Shown: in pieces, positions 10,101 through 19,230 of the stretch
Numbering within the stretch: the first letter of the stretch is position 1
How the letters are laid out: every line of letters starts with the position of its first letter
From: an uncultured Bryobacteraceae bacterium
Lineage (GTDB): Bacteria; Acidobacteriota; Terriglobia; Bryobacterales; Bryobacteraceae
Assembly: GCA_938003835.1 (NCBI GenBank)
Contig: CALKXJ010000020.1
Location: 124,001-188,000, forward strand
DNA length: 64,000 nt
Direction of reading: 5' to 3'
Notes under the pieces: generated by a model
Told to the model about the DNA's origin: nothing
Databases searched by the model: none
The model's input: the letters and a program-made list of their open reading frames with translations, nothing else
Made by a program: the position numbers and the translations under genes

Positions 10101-11293
10101 GAGATCTCGGTCCTGAGATTCGCCACACCCGCGCGGTCTTTCGCATCGACGACGCGGAAGGCCACGACGTCATCCAGCCAGTCCTGGCTCGTGCCGTCCC
10201 AGTTCTGTGTGGCTACCGTGAGTGTATACTCCTGGCGGGTCAACAGGCAATCGAAGCCGAACTCGATCTCGAGCTCCTCGCCGCGCCGGAACCGGCCCAG
10301 GCGCCGGCCTTCGACGCGCGTGTTCGTGCCAAAGACGTCGAGGCCCAGCCGGTTCCGGACCAGAATGCCCACTACCGGCTCGTCGACCTCACGCTCGAAC
10401 CGCGCCCGGATGCGCACCCGGACCGGCTCGCCGGCTTCGAAGACGTTCGCCGCCGCCCCGCCTCCGTCCAGCAGCGCGACCTCCTGGATGCGGCTGGCGC
10501 CGTCGCCGTGCCGAAAGCTCCCGCGAGGGCCGGCGCCCGCGCGCGTCTCGTCGCGCTCGTCCTGCTCGCGCCGTTCCAAGACCATGCCCACGTAGCGGTT
10601 TACCACGTCGCTCGGCCGCCCTTCGGCTGCGATCTGGCCGTCGAGCAGGAAGATCGCCCGGTCCGCAATCTGTTTCACTAGGCCCAGGTCGTGCGACACA
10701 AACAGCACGGTCGCGCCGCGCCGCTTGAGCTCCTCGAATTTCTTGATGCAGCGGTTGGAGAAGATCGCGTCACCCACCGCCAGCGCTTCGTCCACCAGCA
10801 AGACATCCGGCTCGACGTGTATGGCCGTCGCGAAAGCCAGGCGGACGTACATCCCGCTCGAATACTCTTTCACCGGGCGATCGATGAACTCGCCGATCTC
10901 GGCGAACCGTTCGATGGAGGGAAAGACTTCCTCGACCTGCCGGCGCTCCAGGCCCAGGATCTCGGCGTTGAGATAAACATTCTCGCGGCCCGTGAATTCC
11001 GGATTGAAGCCCGCGCCGAGTTCGAGAATCGCTGCGACGCGACCCTCAGTGACGACCCGGCCGGACGTCGGCGCGAGGATCCCGCTCACGATCGCCAGCA
11101 GCGTGCTCTTGCCGCAGCCGTTCGGGCCGACCACGCCCAGTGTCTCGCCGCGCTCTACTTTCAGGCTGACATTCTTGAGCGCCCAGAACTCCTGATGAAG
11201 AGCGCGCCTGCTCAACGCCGCAAGCTCCAGGATGCGATCGAATGGCCGGCGATACAGGCGGTAGACCTTCGAGACGTTCTGAACCAGGATCAA
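10085..11293 (-). CDS. Wzt-like ABC transporter ATPase for polysaccharide export, with C-terminal carbohydrate-binding-type extension
   Basis: 402 aa. The first ~240 residues are an ABC ATPase: Walker A GPNGCGKST, signature EYSSGMYVRLA, Walker B VLLVDEAL. The remainder is a beta-rich extension like the Wzt C-terminal domain that recognises the capped O-antigen chain. Such proteins work with a separate Wzm-type permease, and none is encoded next to it here. The start is uncertain: the frame opens with TTG at 11293 with no clear ribosome site and no internal ATG near the N terminus. It follows the distal tail-tip gene after 49 bases on the same strand, so read-through from the particle module is possible. 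Confidence 0.83.
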   Translation of the reverse strand: MILVQNVSKVYRLYRRPFDRILELAALSRRALHQEFWALKNVSLKVERGETLGVVGPNGCGKSTLLAIVSGILAPTSGRVVTEGRVAAILELGAGFNPEFTGRENVYLNAEILGLERRQVEEVFPSIERFAEIGEFIDRPVKEYSSGMYVRLAFATAIHVEPDVLLVDEALAVGDAIFSNRCIKKFEELKRRGATVLFVSHDLGLVKQIADRAIFLLDGQIAAEGRPSDVVNRYVGMVLERREQDERDETRAGAGPRGSFRHGDGASRIQEVALLDGGGAAANVFEAGEPVRVRIRARFEREVDEPVVGILVRNRLGLDVFGTNTRVEGRRLGRFRRGEELEIEFGFDCLLTRQEYTLTVATQNWDGTSQDWLDDVVAFRVVDAKDRAGVANLRTEISWRRH

Positions 11294-11342
11294 GACCGGT
11301 ACGTCAGACTATAGCGCGCCGGCCCCCCGCTCGACAATCCGC

Positions 11343-14081
11343 TCAGCCCTGAAAGAAGCTCCGCCGGTTGCTCTTCGGCAGCGGTGCGGGGTAGCCGATC
11401 AGACAATACTGGTCCAGCGCGAACAGCACCACCGATTCGACATTTTCGGCCTGCGCCATCCGCACCTCCTTGAGCCAGGGAGTTGTCGCGTCCATCAGAC
11501 CCACAAGGAAGGCTCGCTTCGAGGCAGGGAATCCGTTCATTCGGGGAAAGGTGATGGTATGCCGGCTCAGGTCCAGGTTGCGCACAAACGTGTAGGTGAA
11601 GCTCTCCGTCTTCAGGCAATCGAGCGTCGCCGGCGTCCAGTTCGGCGCGTAGTTGATTAGCCGGTTGAGTGGCGTGTCGTTCACATCGGTGGGATAGAGC
11701 ACCTCAAAACGGCAGTTGGGAAAAGCCGAGCGCACAAAATCCATCACCGCAGCGGTGAAAGCCCCGATCAGCGAGGGCAGCAACTGGACTTCTTCGGGGT
11801 AGTCCGCCGGGTCGGCGAAGTTGCTGGGAATCACCCGCATCGGGCGCCCGTAGATGCTTTGAAACGTACTGACGGTGTAGGCGTCGTAAAACGGCATGCC
11901 CGAGCCCGGCAGAGGGAAGTACCACCACTGCACTTCGCCGAACTGAAGATACGGCTGGTGACCGGTCGCCGCGAGCAACTCCGCCATCTCCAGGTAAACC
12001 TGCCGCCAGTAGTTTAGGCTCGTCGGGGAGAAGTTGGTTTGTAGCGCCGGCGTGTTCAGCCAGACGGCCTCGCCGTTGGGATAACGCTGCGCGATGCCCG
12101 CCTCCGGCGTCGGATCCCCGTGCTGGAGCTCCATGCTGAATGCCGCCACGACGTCGAGCCCGTAGTTGCGCAGCGCGGTGTAAAATGCCAGGCTCCAGTC
12201 CCGCACCGCCCGGTTCAACCGCGGCAGGGCGGCCAAATCCGTCCGCCAATCCCCGTCCGTGCCCCCGCTGAGCTTCGGCCCGCTCACGATAACCTGCATG
12301 CTCGCTGATTCCGAGCGCGCCGAGATGGTCACCTTGTTGCCCGCTGTCCCCATCGCGCGGGCGAACACCGTCAGGCGGCTTCCCTCGGCCTGTGCTCGCA
12401 CTGCGGTGTAGCCGCGATTCAATTCGAGCTCGAACGCCTTTGCCACGGTCTCCGCCGTATCGCCGATTCGATTCACGTGCTGGAGGATCGCGTCCTGCTC
12501 CGGCGGGTAATCCTCGTTGCCGATTCGCAGCTCCGTCAGCTTGCTGAATTCCGGCGTGCCGACGAAGTCGACGGTCGCCGACGCGTACTGGTGACCCGGC
12601 CGGTGCAATTCATAGAACCAAAGCGCGCCCACGTAGTGGTTCACTCGCCCGTGAAAGCCCAGCTTGTGAATCAGCCAGGCCGTCCGCTCCGCCGCCAGCG
12701 CCATCGAGTGATCCGTGTCCCAGTCGGTCGCCAGGTTCAGCTTCGGCTCGCCTGGAAAATCGGGCAGCGTCGTTACGGGAAGGGCAATCTCGACGAAATC
12801 GAAATAAAAGTGGCTCCCCGGAGCTCCGGCGTGCGTGACGGTCAGCTCGTGCTCTCCAGACTCCAGTTCGGCGGCCAGCACACGCCGCAACACGTCCTCG
12901 CCTGCGATGAACAGGTTCTCCAGCCTCGCCGGTTGCCCGTCCACGACGATCTGGATCTGCGCCCCGTTGAACGTCGAGCGCGTCCCTAGGTAGAGCCGGT
13001 GCGCCGCAGGCATCCGATACCGGCACCTCAGCCCGGATCCTGGCGTCACCGTCAGCGAGATGGTTCCCCCGGAGAAATTCCCCTTGGCCCGGCTCCACTC
13101 CCCGAAATACTCGATCCCGGCGGAATCGTCTTCGATCCGCCGGCTCCCCGGGCCGGCTACCTGATACGTTCGCCTGGTCCCCGTGACGCTCCAGTTGGAA
13201 ACTACCACCTCGAACTCGCTCCGGGCGAATGCGCCCGGCTGGAGCTCAGCCGAGTACGTCCATCGCATCTTGCGCACTGCCGTGGTGGGCACAACGCGCC
13301 CGAAGCGGTCCGTCAGCGATCCGAAGGGGAGGGTGATTCTCCATTTGTGCGGGGACTGGCCTCCGGAAAAGGTCCGCCACCAAGGCGTCCAGTACTCCGT
13401 TCGGGCGCCGGCCACAAAACCGTACACGCCGATTCGATTACCGTTGGCTCCCGTCGTGCTTGTCTCCGGAGTCTGTCCTGCTCCGACGTAGATCAGCCGG
13501 ATGCGGCGCCCCTGTTGCAACGCCCGCATCTGCGTCGAAAAGGTGTTTACGCTGGCGACGATCGCTCCGATGGCGGCCTCGAGCGTATCGTTGGCATAGA
13601 GCTGGTAGGTGTGATGTTCTCCCAGAAACGAAATCCCGACGTAATCGCCCGCCGTCGCCGTCCCCGCCAGCTCGAGTTCCGCCGTCGCGCAAACATACTG
13701 CCCCTCCACGGGAACCGCGTAGTTCTTGAGTGGGACTTGGTAGAACTGCTCTCCGCTCCCGTCGTCGGCCCAGATGCGCAAGTAGGGCCAATCCACTGTC
13801 GGATAGAGTGTTGAATCGATAGGGATACAGTTCGTGCGTGTCTCTTCGTAGGACAGCACCAGCCCGCTTAAGTCTCCGTCCGGCAGGTTGCGCAGCGCCG
13901 GATGCTCGAAGACATTGTCCCGGTTCCATTCAATGACGGCCCAATCGAACTGCTGCCGCCAGGTCCCCGACACCCGGAACCCGGTCGGCCCGGCATGGTG
14001 CATGGCTGCGATCGCGGAGGGTCTCTCGTAGTAACATTGCAGGTCCCGGTCCGGTCGGAGCTTTTCCAAGACCTCGGGCAT
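11343..14081 (-). CDS. Large distal tail-tip/fibre-like protein of the particle module, possible TIM-barrel hydrolase-like domain
   Basis: 912 aa, not assigned to a family with confidence. It is the last gene of the head-tail module and sits where phages encode tip or receptor-binding proteins. The N-terminal ~450 residues are beta-rich with repeated sugar-binding-like or Ig-like character. The C-terminal half alternates helices and strands, with WSLAFYTALRNYGLDVVAAFSMEL and FGEVQWWYFP (Glu near residue 716), which resembles a glycosidase-type TIM barrel. Gene transfer agent tips also carry a TIM-barrel-like domain, so the parallel is of interest, but neither homology nor catalysis is shown here. 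The ATG at 14081 has GAGGGA upstream and lies 9 bases after the previous stop. Confidence 0.5.
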   Translation of the reverse strand: MPEVLEKLRPDRDLQCYYERPSAIAAMHHAGPTGFRVSGTWRQQFDWAVIEWNRDNVFEHPALRNLPDGDLSGLVLSYEETRTNCIPIDSTLYPTVDWPYLRIWADDGSGEQFYQVPLKNYAVPVEGQYVCATAELELAGTATAGDYVGISFLGEHHTYQLYANDTLEAAIGAIVASVNTFSTQMRALQQGRRIRLIYVGAGQTPETSTTGANGNRIGVYGFVAGARTEYWTPWWRTFSGGQSPHKWRITLPFGSLTDRFGRVVPTTAVRKMRWTYSAELQPGAFARSEFEVVVSNWSVTGTRRTYQVAGPGSRRIEDDSAGIEYFGEWSRAKGNFSGGTISLTVTPGSGLRCRYRMPAAHRLYLGTRSTFNGAQIQIVVDGQPARLENLFIAGEDVLRRVLAAELESGEHELTVTHAGAPGSHFYFDFVEIALPVTTLPDFPGEPKLNLATDWDTDHSMALAAERTAWLIHKLGFHGRVNHYVGALWFYELHRPGHQYASATVDFVGTPEFSKLTELRIGNEDYPPEQDAILQHVNRIGDTAETVAKAFELELNRGYTAVRAQAEGSRLTVFARAMGTAGNKVTISARSESASMQVIVSGPKLSGGTDGDWRTDLAALPRLNRAVRDWSLAFYTALRNYGLDVVAAFSMELQHGDPTPEAGIAQRYPNGEAVWLNTPALQTNFSPTSLNYWRQVYLEMAELLAATGHQPYLQFGEVQWWYFPLPGSGMPFYDAYTVSTFQSIYGRPMRVIPSNFADPADYPEEVQLLPSLIGAFTAAVMDFVRSAFPNCRFEVLYPTDVNDTPLNRLINYAPNWTPATLDCLKTESFTYTFVRNLDLSRHTITFPRMNGFPASKRAFLVGLMDATTPWLKEVRMAQAENVESVVLFALDQYCLIGYPAPLPKSNRRSFFQG

Positions 14082-14090
14082 CCCGGTCCC

Positions 14091-17000
14091 TCACAGCCGG
14101 ATTGTCACCGTCAAGTCGGCGCCCGGCGTCACACCGTCGCCATAACCCACCGAAACAATGTCCAACGTGAGCTCCCCCCGCTCGCGCAAGGGCGGCAAGC
14201 CGAACCCGTCAACGACATTCGACATCGTCGCGCCTGCGGGAATTGTCAGCGCACAGTATGGCTGGCCGTCCTGCCGGAGTTGCAACTGGACCGGCGCTCC
14301 AGTCGGGGCCTGACCCACCACCGCGAAGATGTCTCGCACCGAATGGGCTTCCTCGATCACCAGCGGAGGCGCCGCGTTAGTCTGAATCGCCAGATACCCT
14401 TCCACCTGAATCGAAAGCTGCCCACCAGAGAGCGTTCGCAACCCTTGCTGCGCTGTTTCGGTGAAGCTTACCCGCGCTGTTTCGCTGTTTCCCCGCGTGT
14501 TCGTCACATAGAGTTCCGCTGCGGCGATCCGCACGTCCGGGATGAAGATTGGATAAGCGAAACTCCCGCTCGCTGGACTGCCGAAGAAGTTCTTCACGAA
14601 CGGCACCACAAAAACCTTGCGTGCCAGACCGTAAATGGCGCTGCCGGCGGGATGGACCCGCGGCGTCGTGCCGAACGCTCCCCGGCTCACCTCGCACTGT
14701 GTCCCACCGGCGAGTACCGTGTCCACGACCATGAGCTCCGGCCCGATCTGAACCACCGAACCCTCGCCCCACCCCTGCGGAGCCGAAAGGTGGATCACCG
14801 TATCGCTTTCGGCAAGCTCGGCTGCGAGCGCAAGCGGCGTCGGGCTGTCCAGTTCGTTCCAGTAATGCAGCGTCAACGTCCCCGCTTGCACGTTTCGCGT
14901 GTTCGCCAGATCGGTGAATCCGACGCTCACCAGCTCCACCGTGCCTTGGCCGGCCGGAATCAGCCCGAATACCGGTCGTCCCGGGACGTCATGATCAATG
15001 CCGACGCTCCCGCTGGCGCCCCCGATGACCCAGCGTGTCAGTGGCGACAGCTCGTAGGCGCATTCTCGCCCGTGAACGTTCGTGGCTCGCCCCGAGATAT
15101 GCACGGTGGCTCCTTCGCGGTTCGGTACCTCGAACTCCACCGGACTCGTTGCCCCGGCCGCGCCGAAATGCCAGGACGATTCGGCCACCACGAACCGGCT
15201 GCTCGCGTCCGGCACGACGCTCCAAGCCGGCCTCACCGTCAGCGTCTGCGCGTCGTTGGCGAGCACCGTTCTCTCCTGGCCCGCCCCTTTCCCGCGCGTG
15301 ATCCGCACCGTCATCCCTGCGTACTCGTTGGCGAGCATCTGGAGCGTCGCGCTTCCGATCGTGTTTTGCGACGCTGAGCTGACCGCCTGCTCCGGCACGA
15401 GCTCCAGTCGCCAGTAGAACCGCGCGTGATCGAAGTTCTCATCCGGTGGGCCGGCCAGAATCACCGGCAGCCCCGTGTCCCGAAATTCGCTCGCCCGGGC
15501 GACGCTGCTCGCAATCCGGTATAGCGTCGACGGTGAGTCTCCGCGGTACACATGGAAAGACGCCGTCTCCCGCGAGAAACTCAATCCGCGCAACGTGACG
15601 GAATAGTTGCTGCCCCCGGAGGGAATCGCCGCAGGCACCGTGAACGAAAGCGGACCCTCCGCCCCGTCCCCGTCCACCCCGCTCACCGCGTAATAAAGCG
15701 TCTGCCCGCCGCTGAGCACGCCGCTTCCACCCTCGATGCGAGGAGCCAGACTTAGCAGCGGCGCCCCGGCCCGGCTGATTTCCGGCTTCGCCGGAGGAAC
15801 GAAGCCGACGCTCAGCGTGACAGTGACCGCGCCGTCGCTGTTTCCCGCCGCCTTCTCGGCGATTTCAAACTGCGGCTTGCCGTCCTCATCCAGGATCTTG
15901 CCGATCAGCGGCCGCGGCAGCCCGACCGCGCTTCCCGGCTGCCGTCCTTCCCCCGGACCTTCCCCCAGGGACCGGTCGTCGTACCAGGCATCGTCGTGCT
16001 TTTGGCAGGTGAGCGCCAGGGTCCGGTAATTCGCTCCCACCGCCACCTTGAGGATCTGGAAAGGCTGCCGGATCAGGCCCTCTTTCGCATATGTCAGGGT
16101 GATCAGGTCCCCAGGCTTGAGCCCCAGGCCGCGCACGCTCGTCTCGAACTCGACAAAGAGATTCCCGCGTATGTCCTTGTCGAGTTGCCGCCGGATCAAC
16201 CGCGCCGCTTGGCTCACGTTCGGAATCCCGAGAGCATGGAGCGTCGCGCTCACCTCCTGCGCGGTCGCCAGCACGTCGTCGACGTCCACCAGCGAGAGGC
16301 TGTCTTGCTGGTACTCATTGAACTCGTTCTGAAATTCCACCGAGTACCGGTTCGGCGTCTCCGCATTCGTCCGCGACCACAACCGCAGCGCCGGCTCCCC
16401 ACTCTTTCTCCGCAAAATCCCGGAGAAGCCCGTTGTGCCGTCGCCGAATTCGTAGCAGGGCCATCCGCCGTTGTACGGCTCGACGCTGTTGCTGCCCGGC
16501 GGCTTCGTCGGCTGCTGCAAGGCAAAGCTCCCCTCCGGATGGAGCTCGAGCACCCCTCCCGCGCCATACGTCAGATACAGGCCTGCCGCGTTTCGCACCC
16601 CGCGCACCAGATCCGCCGCGCTGCGACGCTTGCGAACCACCAGATTGCACTGATAACGCGGAACCTGCCGCACTCCGCCGTACAAATCCTGGACTTCGAT
16701 CAGCTCGTCGCAATGCGCTGCGGTCCGTGCGAAACTCTTCAGATCGAGTTCCTCCAGTCCCCACCCGCAACGCCGCAGCAGATCCAGAATGACCCAGGCC
16801 GGGTTATTCGTGAACCGGTAACTGGAATAGATTCCGTTCAGGTCGAAAGTCTCCAGCTTGAGCCCGTGCACCAGCGCCTCGATGCGCGGTAGCGCCCGCC
16901 CGTCGCTGATCCGGTTTGGCACCGCCACCGACATGTAGGCCATGCTGCCGTAAGGGTCACCCAGCGGCTGGCCCGCCTTGTCGGTGAAATCCAGGTTGAA

Positions 17001-18023
17001 ACCGCCGGTCCGTCCCCCCAGGCTCACCACGTTGTACCAGCCGGTCGCTGTCATGTCCGCTCCGGCTCGCCCCTCCGGAATCTCGATCCCGTTCACCACC
17101 ACTTTCAGCACGCCCTCGATCTCGCCCATGCCCAACAGCACTTCCATGCGCGTCAGGTTCCCGTCGTTTCGAGCGAAAACCACCGGCGGCTCCAGCCACG
17201 CCGTGCCGTAGATGAGCGGCACGAAGTCGTTGTATCGCGCCAGATTCTCCGTCGGCACGCTAAGGTGGGCGCCGCGCTCGCCATAGCTTCTTACGGCTAC
17301 GGCCGCCGGCACGAATTCGATGCCTCCGAAACGTCGCGTGTCGTTTCCTGCCGAGTCGCGGTCGAACATCCCGCGCTCCTCGCAGCTCTGCCGGGTATAG
17401 TCGCACCAGGCGTACGGCACGCCGTTGTTCAGATTGCCGACCCCGTCCGTCAACCCCGCCGAGTAGCCGCAGCGAAAGAACGGCGAGTAACGTCCTTTCG
17501 TTCCGCCCCGCACTGCCTCCTGTCGCTGCGCGCTCGTCGCTGGAAACGTCCAGGGGCAGCGCCTCTGGATGCGCACCTCCGGCAGAAAGCTGCGTTGCAG
17601 GCTCAGCCGGTTCGTGAAGCTCAATCGGAAAACGGTCTCCGTGACCTCCTCCGGAGGATTCGCAATCCCGCGGAAAACCACCACCGCCTCCGACGTGGCC
17701 GCACGGTGCCTCAGATCGAAAAAGACAAACCGCACCGTGAGCCGCGCCCCTTTCCAGCCCACGCTGCGCTCCACTTGCGAGAAAAACGAATCCGCGTTCG
17801 CCAGCGAAATCGAGATCTTGGAAATCGCGTCGATGCCTTCTTCCGAACCGGCGTGCATCTCGAAGACGTTGTGCTGCAAAACCCGCGCCTGATAATCCCG
17901 CCCTTCGAAACGCACCGCATGCGTGCTCCACGAGTGAACCTCACCTGAGCTGAGCTCACAATCGAATAGCAACAGCGGTGTGTCGAGGATCTGCCGTTCT
18001 TTGATTTCCGGTATGCCTGCCAT
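14091..18023 (-). CDS. Tail-tip hub protein: lambda gpL-like N terminus fused to gpJ-like body
   Basis: 1310 aa. Residues 1-~220 look like lambda gpL/DUF2163-type tip proteins and hold four cysteines at 156, 185, 207 and 214; the last three are spaced x21 and x6, close to the spacing I recall for the gpL iron-sulfur ligands. From about residue 250 (PLIYGTAWLEPPVV) the sequence becomes J-like, with hub domains (ELIEVQDLYGGVRQVPRYQCN) and then fibronectin/Ig-type beta domains (VTVTLSVGFVPPAKPEIS, YYAVSGVDGDGAEGP). The protein would plug the distal tail and carry receptor-facing domains. It starts 3 bases after the preceding stop, consistent with translational coupling. Confidence 0.65.
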   Translation of the reverse strand: MAGIPEIKERQILDTPLLLFDCELSSGEVHSWSTHAVRFEGRDYQARVLQHNVFEMHAGSEEGIDAISKISISLANADSFFSQVERSVGWKGARLTVRFVFFDLRHRAATSEAVVVFRGIANPPEEVTETVFRLSFTNRLSLQRSFLPEVRIQRRCPWTFPATSAQRQEAVRGGTKGRYSPFFRCGYSAGLTDGVGNLNNGVPYAWCDYTRQSCEERGMFDRDSAGNDTRRFGGIEFVPAAVAVRSYGERGAHLSVPTENLARYNDFVPLIYGTAWLEPPVVFARNDGNLTRMEVLLGMGEIEGVLKVVVNGIEIPEGRAGADMTATGWYNVVSLGGRTGGFNLDFTDKAGQPLGDPYGSMAYMSVAVPNRISDGRALPRIEALVHGLKLETFDLNGIYSSYRFTNNPAWVILDLLRRCGWGLEELDLKSFARTAAHCDELIEVQDLYGGVRQVPRYQCNLVVRKRRSAADLVRGVRNAAGLYLTYGAGGVLELHPEGSFALQQPTKPPGSNSVEPYNGGWPCYEFGDGTTGFSGILRRKSGEPALRLWSRTNAETPNRYSVEFQNEFNEYQQDSLSLVDVDDVLATAQEVSATLHALGIPNVSQAARLIRRQLDKDIRGNLFVEFETSVRGLGLKPGDLITLTYAKEGLIRQPFQILKVAVGANYRTLALTCQKHDDAWYDDRSLGEGPGEGRQPGSAVGLPRPLIGKILDEDGKPQFEIAEKAAGNSDGAVTVTLSVGFVPPAKPEISRAGAPLLSLAPRIEGGSGVLSGGQTLYYAVSGVDGDGAEGPLSFTVPAAIPSGGSNYSVTLRGLSFSRETASFHVYRGDSPSTLYRIASSVARASEFRDTGLPVILAGPPDENFDHARFYWRLELVPEQAVSSASQNTIGSATLQMLANEYAGMTVRITRGKGAGQERTVLANDAQTLTVRPAWSVVPDASSRFVVAESSWHFGAAGATSPVEFEVPNREGATVHISGRATNVHGRECAYELSPLTRWVIGGASGSVGIDHDVPGRPVFGLIPAGQGTVELVSVGFTDLANTRNVQAGTLTLHYWNELDSPTPLALAAELAESDTVIHLSAPQGWGEGSVVQIGPELMVVDTVLAGGTQCEVSRGAFGTTPRVHPAGSAIYGLARKVFVVPFVKNFFGSPASGSFAYPIFIPDVRIAAAELYVTNTRGNSETARVSFTETAQQGLRTLSGGQLSIQVEGYLAIQTNAAPPLVIEEAHSVRDIFAVVGQAPTGAPVQLQLRQDGQPYCALTIPAGATMSNVVDGFGLPPLRERGELTLDIVSVGYGDGVTPGADLTVTIRL

Positions 18024-18026
18024 GTT

Positions 18027-18827
18027 TCAGCTCTGCTGGAGATTCACCGCTATCCGGATGACGCTCGCATGACAGTCGACCCCCTCGGTGCGGACCCGGA
18101 GCTCGTCGCTCGCAAAACGCGCATTCGGGAAAACCCCTCCTCGCTCCCGGCTCTCCTTGTAACTCGAGGCGCCACGGTGAGGCTCCACCTGCATGCCGTA
18201 GACTTCCACCGAGCCGCCCGCCGGTAACGCCACCCCGAAGTGCACGCGCGTCTCCGCCCCGCCCAGTCGCCCCGTCTGCGAAATGCGCCTCCACGAACTC
18301 GTAACTTGAAACTCCGCCTGTTGGACCTGCGAAGCGCTCCACTGTTTCAACCTCAACCCGATCGGCGTGGCGCTTCTTGCATACAGGCTCCAGCAGTAGT
18401 AATAGTCCGCCGGCACATCTAGCGCCTGCGAAATCATCTGCTCCGTCTGCCCGAGATTGACCAGGCGCGCCGCCCCGCGACCGCCAAACGGATCTCCGAC
18501 TCCGGGGGTGACGCTCAGCAGCGGGTCTTTCTGCCACTCCGCCTTGGTCAGGTCGCCGCTCCAGGCGAGCAGATTTCCGGTGGGATCCAGGAAGCAGAAC
18601 GAGCCGAGACTCCCTTCACAGGCGTGAAACAGCTCCTCGACAGCACGCCACTCCGCATCGCTCATCCCGTTCAGGTGGAGCTCCCACTCCAGATGCTGCT
18701 CGTCGGGGTCTCCCAGCTTGATCTCCGCGCCTTCCTGGGTCAGGCTGATCGCGGTCCTGCCTCGCCGCCTCCGCTTCAAGGGATACTGGGCGACTGCGCC
18801 GGTCGCCAGTTGAGGAAAGTAGCGCAT
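18027..18827 (-). CDS. Minor tail protein, M/DUF2460-like N terminus with extra beta domain
   Basis: 266 aa. The first ~100 residues (FPQLATGAVAQYPLK, then EWELHLNGMSDAEWRAVEELF and GSFCFLDP) are paralogous to the next gene upstream and resemble lambda gpM/DUF2460-type proteins, which cap the tail between tube and tip. The remaining ~165 residues form a beta-rich, lectin-like module (YYYCWSLYARS, VEVYGMQVEPH), perhaps carbohydrate-binding. It begins one base after the stop of the paralogue. The specific role is inferred from position. Confidence 0.6.
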   Translation of the reverse strand: MRYFPQLATGAVAQYPLKRRRRGRTAISLTQEGAEIKLGDPDEQHLEWELHLNGMSDAEWRAVEELFHACEGSLGSFCFLDPTGNLLAWSGDLTKAEWQKDPLLSVTPGVGDPFGGRGAARLVNLGQTEQMISQALDVPADYYYCWSLYARSATPIGLRLKQWSASQVQQAEFQVTSSWRRISQTGRLGGAETRVHFGVALPAGGSVEVYGMQVEPHRGASSYKESRERGGVFPNARFASDELRVRTEGVDCHASVIRIAVNLQQS

Positions 18828-18828
18828 C

Positions 18829-19188
18829 TCAGCCTCGGTTCTCCCTGATGACCAGTGTCGTTTGCCCCTGATTGAGGTCTTCGAACGAAAGCGTCAGCTC
18901 ATCGTGCTGGATGCTGCACGAAGGGTACCGCTGCCCGTCCCAGGGATCCGTGAAAGCAAACTCCCCGGCCCGCCCCTGCTGCGCCTGGAAGAACTCTTCG
19001 ATCTGCGCCAGCTCGCTCTCATCCACCCGGTCGAGCCGGATGATCCACTGTCGCTGCGGAGCGCCGTAGTCCGGGCAGCGCTGCTCACTCCCGTCGACGA
19101 ACCGGAATATTTGCGTCGAGTAGGCCAGCAGCTTTTCCGCCGGATACTGGAGAACGGCCCCCGTCTTCAGACGCGGAAACTCACTCAT
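18829..19188 (-). CDS. Small minor tail protein, M/DUF2460-like
   Basis: 119 aa, about the size of lambda gpM. The pattern FPRLKTGAVLQYP ... QWIIRLDRVDESELAQIEEFF ... GEFAFTDPWDG is shared with the N terminus of the downstream gene, so the two arose by duplication. In siphoviruses this protein joins the tail tube end to the tip complex. The ATG at 19188 has AGGGAGCAG upstream. It lies directly after the tape-measure gene, which is where M sits in lambda-type tail operons. Confidence 0.6.
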   Translation of the reverse strand: MSEFPRLKTGAVLQYPAEKLLAYSTQIFRFVDGSEQRCPDYGAPQRQWIIRLDRVDESELAQIEEFFQAQQGRAGEFAFTDPWDGQRYPSCSIQHDELTLSFEDLNQGQTTLVIRENRG

Positions 19189-19230
19189 CGTTTCTGCTCC
19201 CTGAATGGCGTGGAACGCGCGGAAAAAGCT

